This document shows positions 7,176-16,153 of a DNA stretch of 39,741 nt, one piece after another; within the stretch, counting starts at the first letter, position 1; each line of letters opens with the position of its first letter. Where the stretch lies: the IMG/VR virus record IMGVR_UViG_3300022696_000062, positions 1-39,741 of that record. One strand, written 5' to 3'. Made by a program: the position numbers and the translations under genes. Source of the DNA: a virus. The notes below the pieces were generated by a model. That model had not been told where the DNA came from. It was given only the letters and a program-made list of their open reading frames with translations, and did not search any database.

Positions 7176-8337
7176 GCGCGATAGAGACCGGGCAGCATTT
7201 AGAGAAAATCCGAACGACGCCGGCACAGATCGACGAGTTGCCGATTTAGAAGCACACGAAAAACTTGATACCGCCAATGCCACCATAACACTTAACTCGG
7301 ACGGCAACCCATCACAACGGGTTATTATAACCGAACCAAGTCTAGCCGAGGTCCCCGGCCCCACCGACTTAACTTTAACTAAATCTGAAATACAGGAAAC
7401 CGCTTCAATCGGTACTACAATCGGAAACATTATACCAACTGGAGGCCTGGGTCCTTACACATTTACGATTACAGACGACCCAGATTCAAAGTTTGCGATA
7501 ACTGGAAACAACCTTGAGGTAAACGCCGCACTAGACTCGGACGCTTCTAATCAACACAGCGTTACAATTGAAGTTGAAGATACGAACAGCAATACTTTTG
7601 TTAAATCTTTTATAATTGATATATTACCACCAGATGCGCAGTCGGACTATATAGTTAAGCTAAATGGCATAGACGAGTCTCTCTCTACCGCAAACATTCC
7701 AGAGCTATCTTCAAATGTTGCGTGGTCAATATGTTTTACTATAATTCCTAGAAATATTAATCGCAAACAAATAATTTTTTCACAACAATCACAGTTTAGC
7801 ACAAAACGCGGACTTGAAATATACATTAATGATAATGGCAGATTAACCGCTGAATATATAGATAGCGAAACCAGCAATTTAAAATTATCTCGTAGGGTAA
7901 ACGGCATTTTAACCCCCAATGTCGCGCAATTTGTTGTTATAACATACGACGGTACCGAAGATGCGTCGGGGTTTAGCTTTCGTATTGATGATGCTGGTGG
8001 TGGTACAACAATTGTTAACAATACCGGCACGAATTTTAGTTCGTCAGATAATTTTCTTATTGGAGAAGGCAATAACAATCGCAATTTTTTGCAGGCTGAC
8101 TTAAATAACCTTTTAATTTTTAACGGAGTACTAAGTAATTCACAAATAACGACCCTGTATAACTCTGGAAGTCCGCTTGAGGATTTGTCTGGAAATCCAG
8201 GCTTGCAGCTATTTAACATACTACACGCCCCAATTACGGATATAGACGTGTACCCCACAATTACAGATCTTCGAGGAAATTACGATCTAACGATGAACGC
8301 AAATATGACGCAAAGCAATTTGGTTGAAAATATATGA
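7156..8337 (+). CDS. Cadherin-like and LamG/ConA-like lectin domain protein (head fibre candidate)
   Basis: 393 aa. Residues about 75-155 (GTTIGNIIPTGGLGPYTFTITDDP, then FAITGNNLEVNAALDSD) form a cadherin-like Ig repeat. Residues about 165-393 look like a concanavalin A-like/LamG jelly roll, with AWSICFTIIP, IYINDNGRLTAEY, FVVITYDGTEDASGFSFRIDD and a late LNNLLIFNGVLSNSQITTLYNSG, the usual LamG end. Such proteins bind glycans and decorate phage heads or fibres. The sequence is distinctly more AT-rich than the capsid gene, and placement in the head module suggests a later insertion. Confidence 0.75.
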   Translation: MAISNHKRDRDRAAFRENPNDAGTDRRVADLEAHEKLDTANATITLNSDGNPSQRVIITEPSLAEVPGPTDLTLTKSEIQETASIGTTIGNIIPTGGLGPYTFTITDDPDSKFAITGNNLEVNAALDSDASNQHSVTIEVEDTNSNTFVKSFIIDILPPDAQSDYIVKLNGIDESLSTANIPELSSNVAWSICFTIIPRNINRKQIIFSQQSQFSTKRGLEIYINDNGRLTAEYIDSETSNLKLSRRVNGILTPNVAQFVVITYDGTEDASGFSFRIDDAGGGTTIVNNTGTNFSSSDNFLIGEGNNNRNFLQADLNNLLIFNGVLSNSQITTLYNSGSPLEDLSGNPGLQLFNILHAPITDIDVYPTITDLRGNYDLTMNANMTQSNLVENI

Positions 8338-8957
8338 AGTTTGTTATACTAGACAGTAGATCAATTACCGATAAAATTAAAGCTGGACAAGAGCCGGTGC
8401 GTTTTAACGAGTCTCAGTCAATATTAAGAGTTAACGACAAAAACGCAGACCTTTTGGTTAATTATAAAAAATATACCGACGACGAGATTTTAACACTAGA
8501 CCGTAACGTTTTAGCTGAAAGTCTAAGGCCGGTAGTAAGTACGTCAAACCCGTTACCATTTGCGTCTAAAGTGTTAGAAAACGGCAAGCGATTGTTTCAG
8601 CGAGTAGAGGGTAAAGAGTTTCAAGTTACTGTATCGGAAACCCCGAAAGTTTTAGATTTTCAGGTCCCGTATTCTGTAGTAAAATTTAACGAAATCGAAA
8701 TTATCGGCGCCGAGGCTGGAGATAAGATTAAACTTAACATTTTAGACGACGACAACGGCACCATAACCGGCGTTCCGAAATTTAACTTAAATACGTTTGG
8801 CGGAAAAACCTCACTAGTTAATCTTGCGCCGGGATTCTATAAACGAAAGTCGGCTTATGACGCAGATCTAAATGGCAATATGTATATATCTATAGAATAC
8901 GAAACTGTGTCAGACAAGACCGTATATGTTAATTACATTCTGCACGAGATTGTTTAA
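8334..8957 (+). CDS. Hypothetical structural protein
   Basis: 207 aa, start overlapping the previous stop (ATGA). The N-terminal third is mixed; the C-terminal part from about residue 100 is beta-rich (FQVPYSVVKFNEIEIIGAEAGDKIKLNILDDDNGT), ending in aromatic strands (MYISIEYETVSDKTVYVNYILHE), like a jelly roll or carbohydrate-binding fold. AT-rich like its left neighbour. The coupling suggests it works with the LamG protein, perhaps as its anchor or partner. Family not recognised. Confidence 0.6.
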   Translation: MKFVILDSRSITDKIKAGQEPVRFNESQSILRVNDKNADLLVNYKKYTDDEILTLDRNVLAESLRPVVSTSNPLPFASKVLENGKRLFQRVEGKEFQVTVSETPKVLDFQVPYSVVKFNEIEIIGAEAGDKIKLNILDDDNGTITGVPKFNLNTFGGKTSLVNLAPGFYKRKSAYDADLNGNMYISIEYETVSDKTVYVNYILHEIV

Positions 8958-9442
8958 TGAAAGTGGAATATTTGTTTAGCCGAAACGATAAACTAGGATC
9001 GCGACTTATCTGCTGGGCCGCCAAATATGAAGAGCTAGAATTAGCGCAACCCCCAAGCCATATAGGCATTTTAATTAACGACACTTGGGTAATAGAGTCT
9101 ACCTTTTTTACTGGGGTTAGAATTATACCTTATTGGAAATGGCGCCAGAAGAATTTACAGCTACACAGAATACCATGCTGGCAAACAAATAGGCGATCCA
9201 AAGAGGTTTTAGCTACGCTGCTAAACGTCTGGGGCAAGGGCTACGACTGGAAGGGTATTACGTATTTTGCGTACAAGTACCTTCGGCTGATCCTTTTTGG
9301 AGAAAAGCTCCCAAAGCAAAATAAATGGCAGCGCCCAAACAAATATTTTTGCACTGAGTATGCGGCATTGCTCACCGGGGAAGATTTTGCCATGAAGAGC
9401 CCGGCTAAGATCTGCAACGAGTGGCTAAAGGAGTTAGTGTGA
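8957..9442 (+). CDS. NlpC/P60-like (YiiX-type) cysteine hydrolase
   Basis: 161 aa. SHIGILI with H35, VIES with E47 and KYFCTEYAALL with C132 give the His...Cys order of permuted papain-like (YiiX/NlpC-P60) enzymes, which cleave peptide or other acyl bonds in cell-wall material. No signal peptide, so it would act from the virion or in the cytoplasm. It sits between head-fibre-like genes and a membrane coiled-coil gene, not near the endolysin. Either virion-borne wall degradation at entry or an accessory function is possible. TAATG overlap with the previous stop shows coupled translation. Confidence 0.72.
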   Translation: MKVEYLFSRNDKLGSRLICWAAKYEELELAQPPSHIGILINDTWVIESTFFTGVRIIPYWKWRQKNLQLHRIPCWQTNRRSKEVLATLLNVWGKGYDWKGITYFAYKYLRLILFGEKLPKQNKWQRPNKYFCTEYAALLTGEDFAMKSPAKICNEWLKELV

Positions 9443-9675
9443 ACGCGGAAGACAAGATCGAGATACTTCAGGCAATACATGAAATACACATCGACCAGGT
9501 TAAAATGGCGGGCGTATTAGAGGAAAACGCCAAGGATATCCAGGAACATATTCGGCGAACAAACCTTCTCGAAAAAAAGGTAAGCAAGGTGTTTATGTTT
9601 GCGATTTTTAGTGCCGGAGTAGTGGCCGCCAGATACAGTCCCGAGATAATTAAAATATTAGGAGTTTTACTGTGA
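9439..9675 (+). CDS. Small membrane-anchored coiled-coil protein (XhlA-like)
   Basis: 78 aa from GTG 9439, which overlaps the previous stop and has GGAG at good distance. Residues about 5-50 form a helix with heptad pattern (DKIEILQAIHEIHIDQVKMAG); residues about 53-76 are a transmembrane segment (VFMFAIFSAGVVAARYSPEIIKILGVLL). A long helix followed by one C-terminal membrane span is the layout of XhlA-type phage proteins, which help holins or endolysins at the membrane. Pairing with the adjacent cysteine hydrolase is plausible. Family assignment tentative. Confidence 0.6.
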   Translation: MNAEDKIEILQAIHEIHIDQVKMAGVLEENAKDIQEHIRRTNLLEKKVSKVFMFAIFSAGVVAARYSPEIIKILGVLL

Positions 9676-10502
9676 TAGACCCGCGAACAAAACTTACGGT
9701 AATTCATGACGACAATGGTGTATTCGTTGACCATACGCAAAATGCCGCCGACTATCTAAGAGACACGTTCGACATTGAACTAATTGCCGCCGAAGATTAC
9801 CTATACGTAGGATTCGATAAACCCTTTGGGGCTATATACACCCACGTTACTGTTGCAAATACAAACGCTAGCGTCTTTGCTGCCGAGGTATGGGACGGGG
9901 CGGCCTGGGTTGCGGTTGAGTTAACAGACGAGAGTAACGGTCTAGCTCGATCAGGATTTATGTTCTGGGACAAAACCGGCATGAATTCGACTGACGTCAA
10001 CGGGCAGACTAAATACTGGATTAGGTTTCGCCCCGACGTAGACCACAGTGCCACAACGGTCCGGGGAATTAATCTTATCTTCGCCGACGATGCAATGCTA
10101 AAATCTGAGTTCTTCGAGATCGACAACAGCAACCTACTGCCCCCCGGCGAGACATCCCACCTTGTCCATCACGTATCCGCCCGTAATAATATCGTACAAC
10201 ACTTGCGCAACCAGGGCTACAAAATCACCGACGCCGACGGGAACAAGAGACCCGCCGACCAGTGGGACCTTATTGACGTATTTGAAATTAGACAAGCTTC
10301 TGTATTCTTGACACTAGCCAAGATCTTCTTTAACCTGTCGGATGGGGACGATCATTGGTGGCTGAAGTACCGGGAATACGCCGCTAAACATAAAAGAATC
10401 ATGGAAGGACTAACCGAGCTATCCTTCGACGCTAACGACGACGGTGTCGACGATAATAACGAAGTACAAGCTCGCAAGAAGGTACAGAGATGGCGACGGT
10501 AG
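9672..10502 (+). CDS. Head-tail connector / neck structural protein (tentative)
   Basis: 276 aa from GTG 9672, overlapping the previous TGA. The N-terminal 130 residues are beta-rich with repeated W and D (VFAAEVWDGAAWVAVELTD). The C-terminal part is helical (NIVQHLRNQGYK, then WWLKYREYAAKHKRIMEGL), ending with an acidic loop DANDDGVDDNNE that resembles a calcium-binding motif. Position between the capsid/accessory genes and the tail terminator suggests a head-closure or adaptor role. The family is not recognised. Confidence 0.5.
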   Translation: MIDPRTKLTVIHDDNGVFVDHTQNAADYLRDTFDIELIAAEDYLYVGFDKPFGAIYTHVTVANTNASVFAAEVWDGAAWVAVELTDESNGLARSGFMFWDKTGMNSTDVNGQTKYWIRFRPDVDHSATTVRGINLIFADDAMLKSEFFEIDNSNLLPPGETSHLVHHVSARNNIVQHLRNQGYKITDADGNKRPADQWDLIDVFEIRQASVFLTLAKIFFNLSDGDDHWWLKYREYAAKHKRIMEGLTELSFDANDDGVDDNNEVQARKKVQRWRR

Positions 10503-10939
10503 TACAGGACATCGTAGACGGCATAAACGCCGAGATACAAGCCGAGTTGCCCACATGGAAGCCCCTTGCCTACTTGCAGGACGTCCAAAAAAATAGTTAC
10601 AGAACCCAATCGGACCGTTTTGGTGTCAGAGCCCTCGGCGCGATCGAGAGAGAAACGGTAACAAAACGACTGACAATCGATCATACGTTTGAGGTGGTTT
10701 TAACGAAAGGGTACCAACAGTCCAACATTGATGACTCAGAGCAGATTCAAGCCGGACTAGACCTCAGAGCTATTATGCTAGACCTAAAGGTTCGCCTGAC
10801 AGATACAAATGCAGGAGCCCCAGGTGTAGTGATTCAGGTTCAGAACTTAGCGATGGAACCCGTTGAGTATCTGGAAGAAGATAAGGTAGCCGTGCTACGG
10901 TCCACAATGGACATTACTTATAGACTAATTTTAAGTTAG
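10490..10939 (+). CDS. Tail terminator / tail completion protein (probable)
   Basis: 149 aa directly before the tail tube gene, where lambda-order genomes keep the tail terminator. It begins with a helix (VVQDIVDGINAEIQAELP), then alternating strands (DHTFEVVLTKGYQQ, then VAVLRSTMDITYRLILS), consistent with the small alpha/beta fold of gpU-type terminators that cap the tail tube. No diagnostic motif is visible, so the call depends on order and size. Overlaps the upstream gene by 13 bp. Confidence 0.6.
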   Translation: MATVVQDIVDGINAEIQAELPTWKPLAYLQDVQKNSYRTQSDRFGVRALGAIERETVTKRLTIDHTFEVVLTKGYQQSNIDDSEQIQAGLDLRAIMLDLKVRLTDTNAGAPGVVIQVQNLAMEPVEYLEEDKVAVLRSTMDITYRLILS

Positions 10940-10949
10940 GAGATTAATT

Positions 10950-12143
10950 ATGGCAATTGCTGTTAGAGACAATACAGTAGTGGCTGTGGAAATTGAGGTC
11001 ACCGAAGGAACATATGTTGCTCCTTCAGCCGCCGACAAATACGTGCAGACGTTAGCCGACGGTTTTGAACTCACTCCCGCGAAGGAACTCCTTGAGAGAA
11101 ACATTTTTAATGGTTCAATCGGTAAGTCTACCCCGCGAACTGGTATTCGAAGTGTGTCAGGTTCAATCCCGACAGAGTTTCGCGCCTCTTCGACTGAGGG
11201 TGGAGCCCCCGAGTATGACGCTCTTATGCGTTCCGCTCTGGGCTCTCGTCGACAAACCGCATCGACCCTAGCAGATGACACAGACTCAGGAACTCCCCAC
11301 ACTACTAGTAGAATTTACCTTTTAGATGCTGACGCTGGGACTTTCCAAGTTGGCGACATCGTAACCGTTAAGGTTGCCGGGGACTATCACACAAGCCCAA
11401 TTACAGCGGTTAGTGACGTAGTCGGAGATGTCTATGTTGATCTGCTCGTGCCCGCCGGTTCAGCTTTTACTGACGGAGACGAGATCGCTCCCGCAACGCA
11501 TTACAATGTCGCCGAGTCTGGGCAGCCCACTCTGTCTATTTCCAAGTATATCGAGAACGCAGTACTTGAGCAAGCCACTGGCTGCCGAGTCAACTCTCTT
11601 TCTCTTGAGAACTGGACTACTGGGCAGCTTGCGAACTGGAACTTCGGGTTCGACGGCCTCGACTTTGATCGAAGCTTAACTCCAAATCCGTTTACCGCAG
11701 CGTTTGACTCTGCCCTTCCGCCGATTATTTTGCAAGCCTGCGTTTATCAGGACGACACTAGAATCGACGTAAACGAGGTTAGTTTTACAGTTGAGAATAC
11801 AATCGGGTTTGCGACCTCTACTTGTAGCGAGAACGGGCGACTAAGCTCTCGTATCTCTGAGCGTACCATTACCGGCTCGTTCAATCCCTACAAAGAGGAC
11901 GACAACATCGATCAGTTTAACAAGTTTAAGAACAACGTAGAGTACAGCATCTTTGGGTTCGCATACGTCCCAAGCTCTACTACTGGCGAGTATTCACAAG
12001 TTTGTTCTTTCTACTTACCAAACTGTATCTCTACTGAGCTTGCGGAAGCCGATCAGGACGGGTTGATCCAAGAAGAAGTTAGCTTCTCTGCGGGTCGTGG
12101 TGCTGACGGTACTGAAGACGAGATCTTTATTTCATTTACTTAA
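10950..12143 (+). CDS. Major tail (tube) protein
   Basis: 397 aa with a strong AGGAGA site, starting MAIAVRDNTVVAVEIEVTEGTYV. The early segment with TPAKELLERNIFNGSIGKS and a GIRSVSGSIPTEFR strand is the typical N-terminal part of siphophage tube proteins that use a long beta-barrel subunit. Residues about 125-175 (VGDIVTVKVAGDYHTSPI) look like an inserted SH3- or Ig-like domain. It polymerises into the tail tube around the tape measure. Position before the frameshifted chaperone pair supports the call. Confidence 0.85.
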   Translation: MAIAVRDNTVVAVEIEVTEGTYVAPSAADKYVQTLADGFELTPAKELLERNIFNGSIGKSTPRTGIRSVSGSIPTEFRASSTEGGAPEYDALMRSALGSRRQTASTLADDTDSGTPHTTSRIYLLDADAGTFQVGDIVTVKVAGDYHTSPITAVSDVVGDVYVDLLVPAGSAFTDGDEIAPATHYNVAESGQPTLSISKYIENAVLEQATGCRVNSLSLENWTTGQLANWNFGFDGLDFDRSLTPNPFTAAFDSALPPIILQACVYQDDTRIDVNEVSFTVENTIGFATSTCSENGRLSSRISERTITGSFNPYKEDDNIDQFNKFKNNVEYSIFGFAYVPSSTTGEYSQVCSFYLPNCISTELAEADQDGLIQEEVSFSAGRGADGTEDEIFISFT

Positions 12144-12164
12144 TCTTACAATTGAGGAGACGGC

Positions 12165-12599
12165 ATGAGTAAGATATATCGGATGAGCGACCGTATTCGC
12201 TTAAAGGTGGACGATCTAGAAATTAAGATTGCCCCCTTGAGTATTCATCAGAAAGCCGAAGTCGAGGAGGCAGCTAGTAAGGGCACTTCCTCGGCTCTTT
12301 TAAAAGCCACAACCTCTGCTATATCCTACGCGCTACGCGATGTAAAGGGTTTAGTAGACGCAAGCGGCAACCCTTACGAACTCGAATGGGACGAGTCGGG
12401 CAAGCTAACCGAGGACTGCATCAGTGAGTTATTTAACCTGAAGGCGTCCGAGAAGCTTAGTACCATAGCCCTGTCGCTGATTAACGGCATCCCGGATGAG
12501 TTTACTAGTCCTATTACGGGCGAAAAACTTGAAGGCGTAGAGTTTATTGTAGAGGGGAAGCCGTCTACAGGAAAAAAGACTCGAGCCTCTGGCAAGTAA
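12165..12599 (+). CDS. Tail assembly chaperone, short product
   Basis: 144 aa with GAGGAG upstream. It lies between the tail tube and tape measure genes, where lambda gpG and its relatives lie. A short beta N-terminus (IRLKVDDLEIKIAPLS) is followed by helices. The lysine-rich 3' end carries the heptamer A AAA AAG in the reading frame (12572-12578), so a share of ribosomes should slip -1 and make the longer fused chaperone described at 12578-13039. The two products together load the tape measure during tail assembly. Confidence 0.85.
   Translation: MSKIYRMSDRIRLKVDDLEIKIAPLSIHQKAEVEEAASKGTSSALLKATTSAISYALRDVKGLVDASGNPYELEWDESGKLTEDCISELFNLKASEKLSTIALSLINGIPDEFTSPITGEKLEGVEFIVEGKPSTGKKTRASGK
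12572..12578 (+). promoter_or_regulatory. -1 ribosomal frameshift site (slippery AAAAAAG)
   Basis: In the zero frame the codons read GGA AAA AAG; the last A of GGA plus the next two codons make A AAA AAG, one of the most efficient -1 slippery heptamers in bacteria. Five bases downstream, AGCCTCT (12584-12590) can pair with AGAGGCT (12634-12640), a possible stimulatory stem. After slipping, the -1 frame is open to 13039. This is the expected arrangement for siphophage tail chaperones. Confidence 0.85.
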
Positions 12600-13039
12600 G
12601 CTTTCTCTGGTTATATGTCTATTATAAGGTGCTAGAGGCTTCCCGGTTATCCATGTATGATTATGCGTGTTTAATCGGGCACTACAATGCGGTACGGCTG
12701 GGCAAAAAGACTGACCCGAGACTGCTTGAACGGGGCTACAGCGAAGAAGCCCTAGAGATGATGCGCAGTAAGATGAAGCGCAAAATCGAAGAATGCACGT
12801 CCCTGAATGTAAAGTTTACTCGCGCCCTTAGTGAGTTTCAGTATCCATACCTGGGGTATGTGCTGACGCTCCACAGGTCCTACACGGACAACGGTTGTAC
12901 GCCCTTCAGTGGCCCCCCTTCCGATCAGCCGGCACAGATAATGGACATATTTAACACTCTTGATGCCCTAGAAGATGAGTTTAGGCAGCAAGAAATCGAT
13001 AAACAGAAACGAGAACAAAAGCGAAATGGCAGACGTTAA
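12578..13039 (+). CDS. Tail assembly chaperone, frameshift extension (gpT-like)
   Basis: Read by -1 slippage from the short chaperone; the fused product would be 291 aa (138 + 153). A GTG at 12629 could also start this frame but has no clear ribosome-binding site. The extension is helical and charged (SEEALEMMRSKMKRKIEECTS, then ALEDEFRQQEIDKQKREQKR), as in gpGT-type extensions that contact the tape measure. It overlaps the tape measure start by 14 bp. Confidence 0.8.
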   Translation, partial: DSSLWQVSFLWLYVYYKVLEASRLSMYDYACLIGHYNAVRLGKKTDPRLLERGYSEEALEMMRSKMKRKIEECTSLNVKFTRALSEFQYPYLGYVLTLHRSYTDNGCTPFSGPPSDQPAQIMDIFNTLDALEDEFRQQEIDKQKREQKRNGRR

Positions 13040-15383
13040 CGTAAGAATTAATCTGATAACTAAAGAAGCTACCGCCCAACTTAAGGCGTTCCGTAGCCAG
13101 TTAAGTAAAGCTCAATCCCAGCTACCAAAATTTGGGGACGCGGGCGAACGTGCCGGCAATCGTGTCAGCGGTTCATTTAAACGTATTCGGGACATCGCCG
13201 TAGGTATTATTGCGTCGCGAATCTTTACCACATTAATCAGTCAGGTTATTCAGTTTGGCAAAGAGGGAGTCCGGGCAGCTTTTGCTTTTGAACAGGCCCT
13301 GGCCGGCGTAGAAAAAACTACAAATATTACAGGAGCCTCGCTTGAGGTTTTGGGTGATGAGTTTCAAAGGCTATCAGAAGAAATTCCAATAGCCGCAGAC
13401 GAGCTTGCCGGGATTGCACAGATTGGCGGACAGTTGGGCGTGCGCGGGGTCCGTAACCTTACTAAGTTTACTGACACTGTAGCAAAACTTACAGCGACCA
13501 CAGATCTTAGCGCAGAGTCTGCCGGGCTTGCGTTGTCTAGAATTCTAAACCTTACTAACGAACCTATAGAAAATATTGACCGAGTTGGTGCCGCCGTTGT
13601 TGATCTTGGTAACAACTTTGAGACTCTTGAAAGTGAGCTATTAACCGTCACCAACGAAGTGGCTAGATCTACGCAGGGCTTTGGTTTAAATGTTCAGCAG
13701 TCTCTAGCGTTAGGTACGGCCCTAAAATCATTGGGTGCCCGGGCGGAAGGGTCTGGTACTGCCGTCGGACGATTCTTTAAAGTAGTAGATACTGCACTCG
13801 CTGACAACGGTCCCCGACTACAAGAATTTTCAGAATTAACAGGGTTGACTGCCGAACAACTTCGTAAGGACTTTGCCGAAAACGCGCTTGGTGTATTTCA
13901 AAAATTCCTTGAGGGGGCCGCTAAATCGGGAGATTCGGTTAGCGCAGTACTCAGAAGGGTTGGCCTTGACCAAGATCGCACTTTTAAATCGCTAGCGCCC
14001 CTAATTGAATCATATCCTAAGCTGGCGGCAACTTTACGGGCAGCAAGTAATGCATACAAAGAAAACACCGCCCTAAACGCTGAGGCCTCTAGACAGTTTG
14101 ATACCACGAATGTAAGCATTGATCTTTTAAATAATACTATTCAAAACTTAATTACAGACAGCCTTCTAAAACTAGGTCCCCAAATAATTAAAATAACTAG
14201 GTTTTGGAGAAACTTTATTAACGAGGTTGAAGGATCTAACTCGATACCTGAAGCTGAACGAAATGTCGAGCAACTTAGAAACCGACTGGATGAGCTAAGA
14301 GCGGCGAGTGATAGAGCAGAGCAGTCGGCCAAAACTGCGCGTGAAGAAGAGGCCAAACGCGGGCGGGGCATATTAGGAAATCTAAGCGCGACTAATCGCC
14401 GTAGAGAGGCCGAAGAAAGATTCGGCGAAGTCTTAGACAAGATTAGAATTACAACTAACCAGTTACGCGAAGCTGAAGAAAGACTTAAAGCTTTAAGGGG
14501 CGAGCCGGAAACCGAAAGCGGGCAAACCGGAGGGGCCTCTGGCGAAGACTCTAGAATTACTAAAGAACAAGAAACTTTAAATAAGCTTGCAGAACTTAGA
14601 AAAGTATTTAGACAAAACCAAGCCCAAGTAGAGGCCGATAACGCCACCAGAGAAGACGAGATTGCGGAGTTTAGAAAAACCGAAGAGTTTGAAAGATTAG
14701 CCAATCAATTGGGCGAAGAAGAAGCCATACGAATAGCCGCCGACACTAAACGCAAACTTAACGCGGCAAAAACAGAAGATGAGATAACTAAAATTAAAGC
14801 AGATGCCGCGAAACAAGTAGCGGAAGGCGAAAAACGAGCCGCACAACAACAGCTACAGTTTGATCAAACAGTTGGTCGACAAAGGGCTCAAATTGTTGGG
14901 CAAACCGGACAGTTGATTGCCTCACTAGCTAAACAGGGATCTAAAGAACAATTTTTGATTAGTAAAGGGTTTGCATTCGCCGAAAACCTTTTAATGACAG
15001 AACTTGCAGTGTCCAGACTTCGAGCAAGCCCAATTGCGCTACTCGGCCCAAAGGCGTTAGCGGCGGCTGAAGCCAACGAGAGAATTCTTGGTGGATTACG
15101 CGCAGCTACGATCCTGGGGTCAGCAATTCAGGGCTTTCAAAACGGAGGCGTCGTGCCCGGGGCAAGCGTTCAGGGCGACAGAGTACTGGCTCGTGTAAAT
15201 AGCGGCGAGATGATCTTAAACCGACAACAACAAACCGAACTATTTAACTTAGCTAATGGCGGAGGCCCCACAACAAGTTCAGAGGTTATAGTTAAAAGCA
15301 CGGTCGAGATTGACGGAGAAGCTATCGGTAAGGCAGTGTCCCGACAAGTAGCTGACGGACTCGCGTTAGGAGAAAACGTATGA
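13026..15383 (+). CDS. Tape measure protein
   Basis: 785 aa, the longest helical protein here. Residues about 1-50 are helical (KEATAQLKAFRSQLSKAQSQL). About 50-75 contains a hydrophobic stretch (IAVGIIASRIFTTLISQVIQF). About 75-300 reads as the phage tail tape measure core domain (AFEQALAGVEKTT, AADELAGIAQIGGQLGVRG). About 400-660 is coiled coil, and the end has GGVVPGASVQGDRVLARVNSGEMIL, a common tape measure ending. At about 0.15 nm per residue this predicts a tail near 120 nm, an inference. The start ATG 13026 has only a weak upstream site, fitting coupling to the chaperone. Confidence 0.93.
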   Translation: MADVNVRINLITKEATAQLKAFRSQLSKAQSQLPKFGDAGERAGNRVSGSFKRIRDIAVGIIASRIFTTLISQVIQFGKEGVRAAFAFEQALAGVEKTTNITGASLEVLGDEFQRLSEEIPIAADELAGIAQIGGQLGVRGVRNLTKFTDTVAKLTATTDLSAESAGLALSRILNLTNEPIENIDRVGAAVVDLGNNFETLESELLTVTNEVARSTQGFGLNVQQSLALGTALKSLGARAEGSGTAVGRFFKVVDTALADNGPRLQEFSELTGLTAEQLRKDFAENALGVFQKFLEGAAKSGDSVSAVLRRVGLDQDRTFKSLAPLIESYPKLAATLRAASNAYKENTALNAEASRQFDTTNVSIDLLNNTIQNLITDSLLKLGPQIIKITRFWRNFINEVEGSNSIPEAERNVEQLRNRLDELRAASDRAEQSAKTAREEEAKRGRGILGNLSATNRRREAEERFGEVLDKIRITTNQLREAEERLKALRGEPETESGQTGGASGEDSRITKEQETLNKLAELRKVFRQNQAQVEADNATREDEIAEFRKTEEFERLANQLGEEEAIRIAADTKRKLNAAKTEDEITKIKADAAKQVAEGEKRAAQQQLQFDQTVGRQRAQIVGQTGQLIASLAKQGSKEQFLISKGFAFAENLLMTELAVSRLRASPIALLGPKALAAAEANERILGGLRAATILGSAIQGFQNGGVVPGASVQGDRVLARVNSGEMILNRQQQTELFNLANGGGPTTSSEVIVKSTVEIDGEAIGKAVSRQVADGLALGENV

Positions 15384-16153
15384 GTGGTATAAACTTCTTA
15401 TCTGAAAACCTAGTCGACGGGGCTGCCCTAACACTGACAACCGGAACCGAGGACGCACAGTTCCCGCTTTCGAACTTGCAGAATGACAGCCCGTCTATTA
15501 AGTTTCGCTCAACAGGCAATACCTGCGTTATTGAGTTTGACCTAGGGCAGACCCGCGACATCGACACCGTCGCCATAGCCGGAGACCCGACCGAGACCCT
15601 AGGCATTACGGCTGCCAGTATTAAGACTAGCGTAACTAGTGACTTTACTCTCAGCACCCCAATCCCTATCACACTGTCCTCCGAGTACGGAATAGGTATC
15701 GAGTACATAACAGAAGTTAACCATCGCTACGTCGAGCTTACCCTAACTGGTAGCGGATCGTTCTGCGAGCTTGGTAACCTATTTATAGGAAAGCGCCTAA
15801 ACCTCCCGCTTAACAGTTTCTCGGTTAGCAGTTTTCGCTATCGCAACGATGATAACAGTAAGGTAGCCTTTAACGACTTTCGACAACGGTTTATAGATAG
15901 CTACCCCTACGTCAAGCGGTTAGTGGGAACCATCGAGTTCTGCACCAAGACCGAGCAAGAGGACCTAGACACTATGTTTCTTCGCCATGGAAAACAAAAG
16001 CCTCTATGGGTTATCGTAGACCGTGACGGGGCAGCAATGACCGACGGCGAGTGGAAGCTTACAATGTACGGCTATATGGAAAAGATGCCCACATGGCGAG
16101 CGGTAGGCGGACAGTTATACAACACATCAATCGAACTGGACCAAGCTATATGA
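15380..16153 (+). CDS. Distal tail-like structural protein
   Basis: 257 aa with AGGAGA upstream and ATGA overlap with the tape measure. The N-terminal half (NLQNDSPSIKFRSTGNTCVIEFDLGQTRDIDTVAIAGD, described by key residues D, F and G) is like a discoidin/galactose-binding fold. The second half (GTIEFCTKTEQEDLDTMFL, then KPLWVIVDRDG) is like the dock domain of distal tail proteins. First gene after the tape measure, so probably a ring at the tail end. Confidence 0.6.
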   Translation: MSGINFLSENLVDGAALTLTTGTEDAQFPLSNLQNDSPSIKFRSTGNTCVIEFDLGQTRDIDTVAIAGDPTETLGITAASIKTSVTSDFTLSTPIPITLSSEYGIGIEYITEVNHRYVELTLTGSGSFCELGNLFIGKRLNLPLNSFSVSSFRYRNDDNSKVAFNDFRQRFIDSYPYVKRLVGTIEFCTKTEQEDLDTMFLRHGKQKPLWVIVDRDGAAMTDGEWKLTMYGYMEKMPTWRAVGGQLYNTSIELDQAI

